From Cladopsammia gracilis (lineage: Eukaryota > Cnidaria > Anthozoa > Scleractinia > Dendrophylliidae): DNA of 64,000 nt. Below the pieces are notes generated by a model, which saw only the letters and a program-made list of their open reading frames with translations, was not told where the DNA came from and made no database searches. Of this stretch, positions 1-12,214 are shown piece after piece. Location: contig JAJGOT010000029.1 of NCBI GenBank assembly GCA_022457155.1, forward strand, positions 1,313,501-1,377,500. Direction: 5' to 3'. The translations under genes were made by a program, and so were the position numbers. The stretch's first letter is position 1, and each line of letters opens with the position of its first letter.

Positions 1-230
1 GCATGCAAATTTATGCACGCATATTTTAAATTGTACACTTCCGGTTCATAGCTTTTCCACTACACTTCCTGTTTAGTGACTTCCGGCTACTCTCACTTCC
101 GGTAAAAGAGCGTTACTCAAGTGCCACGACAGCGTCTCCTACAACCCTACTTACATTAGCAATGTTCATGTTTGGTATATATAAGTCTTAGAAGAATCAT
201 TCCCTTCATTGTGGTACAGCCTACTTACGC
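1..230. repeat. Interspersed repeat, second copy at 50121-50345
   Basis: The stretch starting GCATGCAAATTTATGCAC and containing several ACTTCCGG/ACTTCCTG motifs is repeated in the same orientation near 50121-50345 with scattered substitutions. Here it directly precedes the first tandem unit. At 50 kb it lies inside the distal part of unit 4. No coding frame is recognisable. It is probably the edge of another copy of the duplicated sequence or an unclassified repeat. Confidence 0.6.
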
Positions 231-431
231 ATGCGCATGAGTATAGGCTGCTAGGAGCCTCTTGTTTGGGAAAAGAAACGGCGGTGCTGCGAAGGTGGGA
301 GAGTAAAACATGAAAATTTAGTTTCATCAACTGAGTTGATATAAACTGGAGCTGACGTTTCGAGCGAGGGGTTAACGCTAGACTTGCCACAAGTCCCTTC
401 CAATACTCACTTTCGCTTCGCCCGGGGTTGT

Positions 432-454
432 GGGGGGGGGGGGGGGGGGGGGGG
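432..454 (+). repeat. Homopolymer G tract of about 23 bases
   Basis: An uninterrupted run of G lies beside the inserted element at 456-800. The sister copy has about 20 G at 33484-33503. Shorter broken G runs lie near 14187-14211 and 44735-44757. Such runs can form G-quadruplexes and are also places where assembled length is unreliable. Confidence 0.85.
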
Positions 455-455
455 T

Positions 456-800
456 TACTCAACAAAGTTTTGTACGGGAATGCTCCGCCCCGAGGTCCAA
501 ACCCTTACCCTTTCATATACCGTTTTTGACAGAAAAGGTACCCCTTTCATGTAGCCTTTACGTGCGTCTGTTTGATATATTTTGAAAGCCGCTTTTTATA
601 ATACTTAAATCACAGTTTTCCCTACGTTTTTTACACTTCAACTCGTGTTTTCGCTACCCTTTCCTATTCTTCGTGAAATCCCTACCCTTTCATATACTTC
701 AACTCGTGAAATCCCGACCCTTTCATATACCTCCAGCCTCAAAAAGGTACCCCTTTCGGGCGGAGCATCCCCATATAGCCCATTATAGGGAGTACCCCCC
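456..800. mobile_element. Short inverted-repeat element (GGGATGCTCC type)
   Basis: One end reads GGGAATGCTCCGCCCCGAGG and the other, inverted, contains TTTCGGGCGGAGCATCCCC. Inside are direct repeats built on CTACCCTTTCATATAC and CAACTCGTGAAATCCC. The copy at 33512-33848 is nearly identical. A diverged copy lies at about 57095-57715 in intron 1 of the NRF-like gene. Unit 2 lacks it at the equivalent place (near 22870). No protein is encoded, so it is probably a non-autonomous DNA element. Confidence 0.6.
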
Positions 801-1149
801 GGGTTGGAAGGGACGTCCTTCCGCGCGCAAATTTATCGAATAAAACTCGACTAAAAAAGCGAAGGTCGACTTGTGGCAAGTCTGTCTAGGTTAACGCTGA
901 AAACGTCAGGTTTTTCAATCTTTGTACGAGGGCCAATTTTCCTTGTCAACTCAGTTGATAAATCCAAATTTTCATATTACAGACATGTAGTTTACTTTGT
1001 CCTAATAAGAACAAAACTCCATAAACTCTATAATACGGACATCTCTGTAATCTGAACACTTAGGTCCCTTTGGTGACCGTATTTGACTGCATTTTCATAA
1101 ATATTGAGCTGTTATTGCTGGTCAAGAGAGTATTGGACTTTGAGTAGGA

Positions 1150-1263
1150 GATCCTGCGAGCGCTCGCGAAAATCGCCTTCAACGAGGAGACCGTGGGCGA
1201 CGCCTTTTGTACGAATCTCCTCGTGGGTGGCGATTTTCGCGAGCGCTCGCATGATCGCCTGCT
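1150..1263. repeat. Hairpin repeat with GCGAGCGCTCGCGAAAATCG arms
   Basis: Left arm about 1150-1177 and right arm about 1229-1263 are inverted copies containing the palindrome GCGAGCGCTCGC, with a loop carrying ACGAGGAGA and TCTCCTCGT. The same hairpin lies at 34195-34304. In unit 2 only the left arm remains (23228-23278) and the sequence then jumps about 1.4 kb, so a deletion endpoint falls in this hairpin. Confidence 0.75.
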
Positions 1264-1433
1264 TGACTGAGAGTAATAAGGGACTACTGGTAGTTCAGGA
1301 TTGCACAGGTTTTTTTCTTGGCATATTCTATAGATAGTGTTCAAATCATCCCCACTTACCTTTGTGTGAAAAGAGCTTTTCAACATGAAAAATTAAAATA
1401 AAAAATTAAAATAAAAATTTAAAATTAAAATTA

Positions 1434-1905
1434 AATACCTATCAAATATTTTATGATGTTATTGTAGAAAATAAGCCGTCTAATCTTACTATACCTTTTG
1501 TATCTGAGAAACATATTTACGCCACTCGAAGTACAGCCTTACAACATCTAAATCCTAGTTCCTTCAGAATAAACATAAGAAAATTTTGTCCAACAGTTAT
1601 TGGATGCTATTACTGGAATGATATCCCAATGTCCATACGCAAAAAGCAAACTAAACAACAATTTAGAAGAGCACTTTACCAATATTATTTTGCTCAGTAT
1701 TAATCACCGTATTAATCTAATGTTTCTATTCCTTTCTTAGTAGTGTATTCTCTTTTTTCTTAAAAAAAATGTAATTAAGTTATAAGGCATTAATTAGTTT
1801 ACCTAGATCTTGCCCTTCTCCGTTTTGTTTTTTTTTTTTCTATCTTGATAACTTCAGAAAATGTTTGTAATAACAATAAATGGTGTAAATAAATAAATAA
1901 AATTA
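1434..1905 (+). mobile_element. 5'-truncated LINE tail (end of reverse-transcriptase ORF and 3' end)
   Basis: A frame open to the TAA at 1701-1703 encodes a typical extreme C-terminus of a non-LTR retrotransposon polyprotein: a YATRST motif, then CYYWNDIPMSIRKK, then a basic FRRALYQYYF end. Only about 90 codons remain. The 3' end carries AATAAA-like signals and an (AAATA)n tail near 1885-1905. The sister copy at about 34490-34940 has the same truncation, so insertion predates the duplication. The family is not resolved. Confidence 0.7.
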
Positions 1906-1909
1906 AAAA

Positions 1910-3105
1910 CAACAGAAACCGTATGTCTGATAACAGGTGCCTTCAAAGGCAAATTGTCATTGATCACAAAGCAAACCAACACACGTTCGCAATAAATGTT
2001 GTATATAATCAATTTACTATGACAGATCTGAAGTACAGGGCAATCTTGCGGGAATTTGGTGTCGAGTTTCAAAAACCACAAACTGTTTCTCTATTAGTAG
2101 AAACAGAAAAATAAGGGTCTAGTTTTGTGTGTCTGTAGTCATAGAAGGACTGGGAAAGAGAAAGTTCTGAAATAAACCAGCTGTCAACAAATAATACGGC
2201 AATGAAACTTTTCATCACCATTTTAAATAAACGCTTCCCTAACAAGTGTTACTTTTGTGAGTAAAATAAGCATATTTAAGACATTGCTTGTGATCACATC
2301 AACTGAAATCTAGTGAAGCTTTCTTTTCACTCCCAGAGTCAATTAAGGAGACCTATAATGTAGTTCTAACTTTTGAGTCTGTGAAAGTAATCCTACGCTG
2401 TGACCATTCAAATGAAACCTCTTCAGCAGTACTTTTGCATCGCACCGTTTGTTTTTCAATATTTTACAAAATGAAATTTGGGATTTTTCTAAAATGTTGA
2501 TATGTAGCACTCTCGGAAGTCAAAGACGTAAAAGGCGTGGTCACTCTAAGCTGTCTGAGGAATTTTGATTTACATTAACATTAAAGAGCAATAAAATCTC
2601 TTAATGATCACTGCTCTGAGCGGAAACTTAAGTCCTCATCTGAGACTCCCACATGTATGATAACGATGACAGATTTGAACCGGTAAAAAACGCTGTAGGG
2701 TACTATAACTCATAACAAAAACAAAGAGGATGAAACTTAAAATCCAATTAAATACTAACAAAAAATTTTCTGAAATCATTTAAATCCGAAAAAAGGCAGT
2801 TGACTGGATAGTGCAACACATATTTTTAGGGTTTGATAAAGCAGTCAAATTTGCGCCACAAAAAGGAGTGGGGAACATTCTTGCAGGCACCATTTTCACA
2901 CTATGCACTATGCGTCAAGTATGACAAACGATTTTTATTTCAAATATGTTACCTCTTTAATCATAGTTAGTCGAGGGTCTGGTCATGAAACCTTGCGGAC
3001 TTCAGTGGCGATAACAAAGGAGCAACAACTTTTGTTCAAAGTACTACAACCGTACACATCTGTGGTTTTTCGATCACAGGCTATGAATGAATAACTTAAT
3101 GAAAA
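1910..3105. other. Non-coding AT-rich spacer
   Basis: No convincing gene is seen. The short open frames are not conserved beyond duplication. The equivalent stretch in unit 4 is 34945-36110. Unit 2 has only its later part (about 23285-23710). Confidence 0.6.
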
Positions 3106-3109
3106 CAAC

Positions 3110-4031
3110 CGTGCTTATTTTCCACCTAGCTCGGTTTTCTTTGTTCTTTCCAGGGGAATATATCACATAACCCCGTTGATTACAGTGTCTGAAAAGCTGG
3201 GTGCGGCTTTGATTGTAACAGGGGAGGCGGGGCTGAAAACAATAGCTGATAACAATAGCAAAACAAAGGATTATGTATTCCCCTCAACATATTCCCCCCA
3301 ACATATTCCCCTCGACATATTCCCCTCGACTTATTCCCCTCATAATAGAATAACACAAACGGGAATACAAAATAGGGCGTAACAAGGAAAACGGTCAATA
3401 TTTTTTGTTTACAAAAAAGACAACTTCATCAATCATATTCCTACGTAATTAACTTGCCGGTCGCGACCAAAAAGCAAAATGTTAATAACATTATTCGATG
3501 GTATCGTACCTCGATTCAGGTTTCGGGTCTTCAATAATGTATGACACCTCGTTTTACGTTTGAACCTGAATATGTTTCTCCCGCTTTCCCTTGGAAAACA
3601 CACCGCAACCACTCCATTGATCTTCGAAAGATGAAGGCGGGCAGTTGGGCCATGGCGAGACCACGAGTACTGTTGATACATTTTCTTCTCTCTCTCTCTC
3701 TCCTTCTACTCATAACGAAGCAACGTGCTCAATGCAAATTTGGCAAAAGCAAAAAAAACATGTTTGCCGTCTCGCTTCGTAATGTGCCGTGATCCCAATG
3801 CGGCCTTGCGGAATCATGCTTTTTTGCATTTGAATTGAACGGAATGTTACTCTCCGAAAAATTAATAGTTTCTTTGTTTTAGAAAACCTTACAAGGTGGA
3901 AAATAAGCATGTTATTGACCAGTCCCTCGGGGATATGTGATATATTCCCCTCGTGGCGTTCCCTCGGGCTACGCCCTCGGGTACGCCACGAGGGGAATAT
4001 ATCACATATCCCCTCGCTCCTGGTCAATAAC
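3110..4031. mobile_element. Foldback element with a 120-bp terminal palindrome
   Basis: This stretch is missing from units 2 and 4 at the same place. The outer arms pair: GTGCTTATTTTCCACCT near 3112 against AGGTGGAAAATAAGCAT near 3894-3910. At 3911-4031 lies a near-perfect palindrome running from GTTATTGACCAG to CTGGTCAATAAC around a TACGCCCTCGGGTACG centre. Near 3281-3345 are about five direct copies of a 15-base unit related to CATATTCCCCTCGA, echoing the palindrome. No protein is recognisable. Confidence 0.6.
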
Positions 4032-4989
4032 CCTCACACACCTTTTGTTTTTCGCTCACAGGCTATTGCTGAATAACTTACCGAAAGTGAACATTTCTAA
4101 GAGTGATTTATGCATTGTCTCTCTCCAACATAGGTCATTTGCTCCAACTCAGTTCTAAATCTATTGTGGTTGTACACGGTCAAGGCCGAAAAACGCTAAC
4201 AAAAAACAACGAACGAACGTATTCAGGTTTCATAACCATTGCGTTTTATTAACAATAACCACAGCGCTTTAATAAAATAACAACAACAAAACCTAACGAT
4301 ATTTAACAAACAATCTGAACCAAGGGAGTCTACTTCTCACAAAACAACACAGCATATAAATTGAATGAATGGAACCCGTGCACTGTAGTTTAAAAAAATC
4401 GATAGAAAAAACCTTAAATATAAAAAAAGCCTTTTCCATCGATTATATTGCTTCTCGACCTCTTGAATCAAAACTCCACTAAACAGTTTTCAATGGACTT
4501 CCATCAATCATACCTTGTATTGACCGTTGAATTTACCCGTGAGTGATATACAAGATCTCAGATATTTAAACGTTAAAAAAATGGTACAAATGGTTCATTT
4601 GCTTGTATGAGGCTTCCAAGTTCTTAATATTGCAATATTTCTTTACATAAGCCAGTTATCGGTCAAGAACATTCGGACAGAATGTTCTTCCAATTCCAAT
4701 TCGGAAGAACATTCGGACAGAAATACGACTACCGTTAATTACCAAGCACGGTCTAACAGAGTAACACCGTTGTCGTTATTACCTTCACTAAACTCCCTGT
4801 TCGTAGAATTCGAGAAATAGCACGTCTTATACAAACCGCTCAGTGAAGTGTGATGCAAAACGTCGCCTAGCAATGAGTCAATGGTAGTAACGTATGCAGC
4901 TGGAAAACGCCTCTTCTCAGATTATTCCCTTATTTTAAACATTGAACAAGAATCCATTTTCAATTTACTGCCTTTTTTCAAACCCAGTG

Positions 4990-6287
4990 TCAATCCAGTA
5001 TCATGTGATTATCAATGTGTTCACTGAATAACAAGCTCCTGACTACTTAATTCCTCTTGACAAATCCAACAGCTGGATGTGTTCAACTGGTTTGCAGTGT
5101 GTTCAGCAGCGGAAGATAAAAGTTGAAGCTCAGTCTCTTCTGAGTGAGCGGCTTCGTCCTCGTTTGTCAAAGAAGTATTTCGTGCGTTCTTTTCTGTTGA
5201 TTTAATGAATGTAATCGGTTAAACCACTCACCACAGTGCTTGCATTGATAACGTTTCTGCCTTCTGTGGACCCTTTCGTGTCTCTTGCAATGTGATCCAT
5301 CGCTGAAGCACTTATCGCAATACTTGCACTTATAAGGTTTTTCTCCTGTATGTGTCCGTTCATGCTTTTTGCAATTCGATGAGAGGCTAAAGCGTTTATC
5401 ACGAAAATACTTACACTTATAAGGTTTTTCTCCTGTGTGTGTCCGTTCATGCTTTTTGCAATCCGATGAGTTGCTAAAGCACCTTTCACAATACTTGCAC
5501 TTGTTAGGTTTTTCTCCTGTATGTGTCCGCTCATGCTTTTTGTAATCCGATGACCGGCTAAAGCACTTATCACAATACTTGCACTTATAAGGTTTTTCTC
5601 CGGTATGTGTCCGTTCGTGACTCTTACAAGCTAGTGCAAAGCTGAAGCACTCAGCACAATACTTGCACTTATACAGTTTCTGTCTTGTGTGTGTACGTTC
5701 ATGTACCTTACAATTTGATGGGGTTTTAAAGCACCCATCACAATACTTACACTTATGAGGTTTCTGTCCTGTGTGTGTACGTTCATGTATATTGCAAGTA
5801 TCAGACTGGCTAAAACACTTATCACAATGCTTGCACTTATGAGGTTTCTGTCCTGTGTGTGTGCGTTCGTGCACCTTACAATGTACCTTCTGGGTAAAGC
5901 ACTTATCACAATATTTGCACTTATGAGGTTTCTGTCCAGTGTGTGTACTTTCGTGCACCTTACAATTTCCTTTCCGGCTAAAGCACTTATCACAATACTT
6001 ACACTTATAAGGTTTCTGTGTACGTTCATGCATGTTACAATTACCTCTCTCACTAAAGCACTTATCACAATACTTGCACTTGTGAGGTTTCTTTTCTAGC
6101 CACGTAGGTTGACCTGTCATGCATGTTGATGCATGGTTGGAGTGTCCATCACAGTGTTTAGACTCATCAAGTCTCATTCTTGTGTGTTTGACTTCATAAT
6201 TCATTGAACGTGATAAGTTCTTGCACTTGGAACGCTTTGTTACAGTGTCTGTTTTCTTTTCTGTCCTTCTTTTTGTGTCAGGGACAT
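4990..6287 (-). pseudogene. C2H2 zinc-finger gene, unit 1 copy A (frameshifted)
   Basis: An eleven-finger array of the same family as 16151-17539, read right to left. The homologous start codon is at 6287, but a 7-bp deletion soon after it shifts the frame into a stop, so the open part starts only at an internal ATG (6204). Finger 1 has lost nine bases (HERT runs straight into QKPYK), removing its second His. Finger 9 reads KYFRDKRF and has lost its second Cys. After the last finger a 4-bp deletion, shared with 37007-38321, ends the frame at 5167. A further 4-bp insertion breaks the C-terminal finger in the old tail. A conserved splice acceptor (CTCTTCAG) precedes an exon starting at 6351. 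It is probably not functional as a full-length protein. Confidence 0.85.
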
Positions 6288-6514
6288 GTCACAAGAATCG
6301 AAGCAATGTAAAGTTGTTCTTTTCCAAATAATCTCGATGACTATTGCATTCCTGAAGAGTAAAAATATTACATCACTTTGGCCGTACATTCAAGAGGTAA
6401 ACTGCCGTAAAAGGGTTTATAATAACAGCGAACGATCTGTAAGGGTCAATGTCGAGCCTCAAGCAAGGCATTGGATATATCGATATACATCTTTCTGCGT
6501 AGTCTCCAAGTAGA

Positions 6515-9500
6515 TCTTCTGATCACCAAATGACGCAAGACAAAAGTTTCAAAAGACAACAGGCAATACCTACACCAGAACACAATTGCTAACCAAGAGT
6601 GGTTTAACAATTACACCCAGAAATACTTGCACTATCTCTCCAAATCCAGGTGTATTGCAATACCGTAAAAGCCACATTAAACCCCACTCTCTAATAAGCA
6701 CCCCTTCAATGTGGCACCCATAAGGAGGGAATCTGACTAATCAAATTGACCACTAAGTGGTGATTTGACCAAACATTTTAAAAAGTCAAACGTCTAGCGG
6801 TTTTCCAAGGAGGGGATGATTGCTTTTGCAATTGACCAGTAGCAGATCCAGGGACCCTCCCCCATCTTATCTCGCCAACAAAATAAGGCCTTATTTCCCC
6901 TCGGATCCCCCTTACAATGGCATCTGGATCCCTTACTTTTAAATGACACAAAAAATCCTTGTTGAGCATTTGTCAAGTTGTCAGTCCCCACTGTTGGTGC
7001 TTTTTTTAATTTTTCCAACAGTGGGAAATTTTACATGTTCTTTTTCTTAAGTAAACTACCTGCTTTCTGCTTTGGGAGGAATTACTTTTATATTCTTATT
7101 AACAAGAGATTCAAATCATTGAAAACTTTGTGTATAATATTTCTTGTACTAGACCCATCACAACCCCCATTCATGCTATTGTTGTTTTCTTTGATTCCCT
7201 TTCATTTCACACATTCGCAAGTGGAAGGAACAATCATGGCTGCGACAATGCAGTCACTAGAAGATTTTAAAGGGAAATATTATAGTAATTGTATATTAAT
7301 TTCTGTGAATATGAATATATGAAAATAATTATTAATATTTACACATCAGTCCTCAACCATCTTGCAGAATCTTTTTACAAAGCAATTGTAATGAGTGTTT
7401 TACAAACCATCAAATGATTTACATTTAATTGATCATAGTCTCTGACATGTTTTTTCTCTTGGCTATGAACATCTGTATTTATGTCAAATGGAAAGGAATT
7501 CACACAGTGCAAGTAAAATGTTTTTCAGGGGAGTGGCTATTTCAAAGGTTTTTGACCACATTTTAATTATAGCAGAGGAGAATATGATTCCACGTTAGAA
7601 AAATACAAGTCAATCTGCTTCTATGAGAATATTCAAATGGCATTGAGATTTCCACCTTGTTTGCAACAAATGTGTAATTTAGCTTTCGTCCCATGAGTAA
7701 AATATGTCGTGTTTCTTGTTGCAGTTTTTCAGTGTAGTTTCTGGTTATGATTAAAAAACTACAAACTGTATAATAGCGTCTCTTAGGAGACAAACAACAT
7801 TGAGCACTGCAATTTCCATTCTTTCCAGGGAAATCACTGGAATTTGTTTGCATTTGGCTGGAGAAGCCTAAAAAGCAAAAGCTTTTATAAAAGTAATGAA
7901 TAGTTAATAGTTTTAAGCTTATATTCAAAGCTTTCATCTACTTTTATTATTTTAAAGGTATATGCTTTGGAATATTCAAATGCTGTTAGGGGTTCTTAGC
8001 TCTGTTGTAAAATAAAGTTAGATTTCTGAATTCAATGCGTACTGCGTATGTGACACTAAAGTTCGAATTGCGCAGAAAAGATGAATGTAGAGCTTTGACG
8101 TTTTCATTTGCATTGTTCGTCACAAAGAAAAAATATCTTGATCAATATATCTTTCTTAATGCTGCAAAATATACTAATAGTCAAATATTCTGATCATTTT
8201 GAAAAATTAATTTCCACTGAGATATACAAAGGGCACTATTCTAGATTACTTTCAGGAATTTTAATATTGATTCATTTAATTTTCTGAGGAAGTGTGGTTG
8301 GAGCTTCCTCCAGGTTGGTCTTTTAATAGAGTTTATTTGCTCTACTTCAAAAGTGATTTTAATTGATGTAAAACTTCTGGTTTTATTTAAATACAGAAAT
8401 AATTATTGTAACCTTCTCGTAAAATGAAGCACTTCTAAAAGTAACCAAACCCATTTAGTTTGACATCAAGAGTCGTGGGGGTGGGTCTCTTTCTGTGTGC
8501 CTGGAGGTGGGGAATAGAATGTCAAGTGAAAAAAAAAAATTTGCAAATTCCCGGGTGGGATGCGGTAACAGGAAAAATTGAGCCATGCATATTAAAAGAG
8601 GATGTGTGTTGCATAAAGAGCCTTCAGCAGATGACAACAGCATAGTGCTGAGATGGCCAAAAGAAGAGAAGATTTTACCTGCTCATTATTTGTGCACTTA
8701 TCATTGGCTCAATTGCTGGGAAACCACAGAGGGAACCCTGGGAATATAAGGGGAATAGAACATTTTTGACAATTTTTTTGCCCCGCGAGGAAGGGACATT
8801 GTTTAGTTTTGGAAACAAATAGGCCAGACCCCCGGGATGCACCCCCATGATTTGCATGTACAAAAAAAACAAATTGCTTCCTTGTCCAAGGGGCACGTTT
8901 GTGAAGCATACTATCACAGAATGGTGGCAAGAAATTTTGTGTACAAATGCCCCGCAGGTATTTTTAAGTCTAAAACTGTAATAATGGCTTTGATAACTAG
9001 CTTTTGAGACTTTTGAAAACATAGAAAGGGATTGGTCATGAGATTTGTGACGGCATCTTCAGTTGCTGAAATACCCACATTTTTTCAACTTAAGTTGTCA
9101 ACGAATTTTTGAGCAAAGGCAAAACAATCACTTTTCTCAAACTCTCTTTATTTTATAGTGAGCTTCTGTAACTGTTTAGCTACAAAGTCATGTGCAGCAA
9201 CCCACCACGATTAACTCTACTTATTTGCTGGTTGCTACTATATTTTGTTTTATTATTTGAAAAATAAATTGTTTTTGTTGTCAAACATAAAATTACAGTT
9301 GTTGATAACTGTGTTTCTTGAATGGGAATGTATTGACTAGCAACATACAACAACTACTGAAATATGTGTTCCTAGCGGCAATGATGCTAATAACCTGATC
9401 AGTTGCTAAGAAACCTGAAAAACTAGCCTTGCATCTCCCAGTGCAATATTTTCAGTTATCCACTGAGCTATCCGGCCAATTAGAGAGCTCCTATTTTATT

Positions 9501-9950
9501 CTCAGATTCATGATAAAGTGTGATAAGGAGGGGCAAGCTGTCACATTTGACACATTTAGTACCATGGATGCTGTGTCAAGATTAGTGCAAGGAATGCAAA
9601 AACAAAAATTCGTCTGTTATTACTGCACATATACAGTGCAAATAAAGGTATTCTGGCTTCTTAGCCCCTGGGGGAGGGGTATTTGGCGTAAATTTTATGC
9701 CCTACAGCCCGGGAATTTAGCAGATTTTTGTCTGATTCATGATTGTGAAAACAAATCCCCGGGAGACGGAGTGTCCTGGGAGTTGACCCCCGGGAAAGCC
9801 AGTGATAAGTAGATTATACCATCGAGACTACAAACCCTTATGTTGCAAGACCACTTTTAAAAAGATGTCTTACCTTTACAGACGAAATCCTAAAAAAAGC
9901 GAGAACGATTTTAACAGACAAACAGCACCTGGGTCTAGTTTTTACAATGG
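6515..9950. other. Long non-coding spacer
   Basis: No gene is recognised on either strand. The sequence is colinear with 38550-41990 in unit 4 with few indels. Reverse-strand frames (such as 7563-7937) decay or shift between the two copies, which argues against coding. Near 9290 and 41285 the copies carry a TTG-rich tract after AATAAATTGTT, probably the tail of an old retroelement. Confidence 0.6.
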
Positions 9951-10009
9951 CTGCGTTCCAGTCTTACCATCGGAGCGGCAACGAATTGTGGGACACCCTG
10001 ATGAAATGG

Positions 10010-11271
10010 TGACAAGAATGGATACTCCAAAATCAGGTTGGACCACCTCGGACACCTTATTGAGACTTATACTAGTGGTAACCTTCGGTTAAAAAGTGCG
10101 GGCGAGTAATGGTTGTAATAACAGTTTTGTGTTGATTTTGAGAAAAGGTTAGAGAACTGCAAGGTAATTGTTACTTCGTAGTGTTGTTATAACTGAACCG
10201 TGCTAGTTCTGGTATAGTTTTCAACTTGATTTGTGTTACTGGGATTGACTTGTTGTTTGATGACCAAAGTGGTTCTGGCTTTGGGGACCAAATTTGGTCA
10301 AATTGCGGCAAAACTGTGCCTATTTTTGATAAATAAACTGGCTGTATGCTTGAATGAAGCAGATTACGGCTTCGCTGATCATTTCGAGGATACAGAATGC
10401 ATCGAAGTGCACCAATTGCCGATGGAAAGATGTTAGTCTGTGGAAAGTGAAACTCAAAATATCTGTATGATTTCAACATGAAAGCACTCCAGCGAACCAA
10501 TTTTATGAACCGAAACATGGCGATGCTTTGCAAATACACCTCCAAAATGTATAGATGACCTTGTAATTGCTATAAAGATTGACTTACCAATGAAACTTGC
10601 AGTTGGACCCACAACAGCCACCTACCGCACATTCACCAGTCGCGATCACTCACGTGGAAGAACGTGGAAAGGATTTCCAACAGGTTTTACTGGTTCTGGA
10701 CATCCGGGATATCTTATCACGCGGCTTGCGCATGAATCCTAATCACGTGGACCAATGACGTGATTGCATTCCATACATACCAGTTGGAAGACGAAAAATC
10801 CGGCCAACAGAAAAGCCTACGTAGGTGCGGCGCACGCGCGGGATGTAAGTCCGCTGCTCGAAACGAAGATTAGTCTGCGGGCTCCTTGTCGCCCGCAATA
10901 ATGGAGTAACTGGTTAGCTCTCAGTTGAGGTTGGGGGTAACAATATATAGTTAAATTTATATATATAGTTAATATATATATATAGTTATATATATATATA
11001 GTTATATATATAGTTATATATATAGTTATATATATAGTTAAATATATAGTTAAATTTAGGACTAAGCAACCCGAGAAGCTAGGTGGTACAGTGGTACGGT
11101 AGGCTATGCAAGCTGAGGTCACAGGTTCAATCCTGAGAGGGGATTTTAGATTTTCTTTTTTACACTTAAAAATTTATTGAAAATAAATTGTAAGTGTCGA
11201 TATTACGTTATATAATTCTCAATAAGTGTCCGAGGTGGTCCAACCTGATTTTAGAGTATCCATTCTAGTCA
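10010..11271. mobile_element. 1.26-kb TIR element present only in unit 1
   Basis: The ends are about 50-bp inverted repeats: TGACAAGAATGGATACTCC at the left and, inverted, TGACTAGAATGGATACTCT at the right, both continuing into AAAATCAGGTTGGACCACC. Unit 4 (near 42040) has the empty site. Only ATGG is clearly shared by both flanks, so a full target duplication is not evident. Inside are AT-rich DNA, a TATAG microsatellite (about 10940-11050) and a tRNA-like segment. No transposase is visible, so it is non-autonomous. Confidence 0.75.
11065..11160 (+). mobile_element. tRNA-derived SINE-like head
   Basis: TGGTACAGTGG (11084-11094) fits an RNA polymerase III A box and GGTTCAATCCT (11124-11134) fits a B box, about 30 bases apart as in a tRNA gene. 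A T-rich run follows. I cannot fold a clean cloverleaf, so it is more likely a tRNA-derived repeat or tRNA pseudogene than a working tRNA gene. It lies inside the TIR element at 10010-11271 and is absent from unit 4. Confidence 0.4.
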
Positions 11272-11347
11272 CGACCATGGAGGAATACTGTAATTTCATC
11301 CCAAGAGGAGTTGAGATCGAGAGTCGAGGAATGTTTATACCGATCGA

Positions 11348-11733
11348 TTAAGACGGGACTTAACCTAAACGCCATTTTCACGCCACTTGACATGTTCACG
11401 TTTCAAGCAATCCAAAAACTCTATGCTCATCCCATGAATCTATGTTATGGGGTGTTTCGTAAACTTTTGGGTGATTTTGGGGTATGTTTGGGAGGAAATA
11501 GTTTTTCTCAAAGGATTGGTAAAATTAAGAGAAAGAAGAAATATTGAAGGTTTAGTGGAGTTTTAGTAGTTAATAACTAATAGACGGACAACAGGTTTGT
11601 CTACTAGCAACCTGGGGTGCTGCTTGCGTGGGTATCCACTGTCTGTTGGTGTTCCAAAAATCATTTTCTTTCTTCTGTCTCTTCTTTAAACCTTTTAAAA
11701 TTCCATTCAAATTTAGGTTGAGTCCCGCCTTAA
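11348..11733. mobile_element. TTAA-flanked TIR element, copy 1
   Basis: The element is bounded by TTAA at 11348-11351 and 11730-11733. Its ends are inverted repeats: GACGGGACTTAACCTAAA at the left and, inverted, GGCGGGACTCAACCTAAA at the right. A related unoccupied sequence near 31745 has one TTAA in the matching context (GATCGATTAATTATATG). TTAA target sites are the hallmark of piggyBac-type transposons, but no transposase is encoded and a TA target cannot be excluded. Other copies lie at 42112-42478 and 55562-56284. Confidence 0.7.
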
Positions 11734-12062
11734 TGAAATGAACGAATTGACTGAAAGAAAAAAAATATGTTTATAAAAGGCTAAAAAGAAAAACTCCTTT
11801 TCAGATTATTTCATTCTGGTCGAGAAAACTCGTCTGTTTTCCGTCTAATGGGTCTCCGACCGTTCTTGTTATCTTATATTTTTTGTTTCTCTACTATTTG
11901 AATATTTGTTACGTTTCATCTTGTATTTTTTGAAATGTAACATCTTTCCATTGTAATCTTATATTCTTTTGTTTCTTGGCGATTTGAATTGTAACGTTTT
12001 ATTCCCTTAAGAAGTCAGGCCGTGCGTGACGAATAGTGGACAAAAAAAATACATACCGTATT

Positions 12063-12173
12063 GATGGTTTGCAATCACGTGACCTTCAGTCCTGTGGGAC
12101 TCAAATGGCAAAGGCCATGGCGGCCATGTTGGTGCCAGAACAAAAGACGTTCATCAAAATTCTTTTGTAGGTG

Positions 12174-12204
<31 letters not shown>

Positions 12205-12214
12205 CAAACCAAGA
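12063..12214. mobile_element. 152-bp MITE-like insertion with CRE octamer
   Basis: This insertion is present in unit 1 and absent from unit 4 (near 42803), where the flanks join as GTATTCCCAG. ATT borders both sides. The ends form imperfect inverted repeats built on GGTTTGCA and TGCAAACC. It contains ATGGCCGCC and a perfect TGACGTCA at 12193-12200. A related sequence lies at about 55300-55372. Confidence 0.6.

Larger units (their letters stand above)
318..985. mobile_element. Penelope-like terminal remnant in inverted-arm form
   Basis: A left arm (about 318-402, with CAACTGAGTTGATATAAAC and CTGACGTTTCGAG) is roughly the reverse complement of a right arm (about 866-985, with GACTTGTGGCAAGTC and GTCAACTCAGTTGATA). 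The GACGTTTCGAG...GTTAACGC signature matches terminal sequences I associate with Penelope-like elements. Copies lie at about 22740-23055, 28635-28890 (partial) and 33355-34025. In the copies at 318 and 33355 another element sits between the arms; in the copy at 22740 that site is empty. The 60-residue open frames over the right arms (873, 22953, 33920) are repeat-derived, not genes. Confidence 0.5.

Noticed and set aside
873..1055. 60-residue protein repeated at 22953 and 33920
   Set aside because: It lies in the inverted arm of a Penelope-like remnant and is kept only by duplication of the DNA.
11084..11134. Functional tRNA gene
   Set aside because: A and B boxes fit, but no clean acceptor stem or anticodon arm could be folded by eye.
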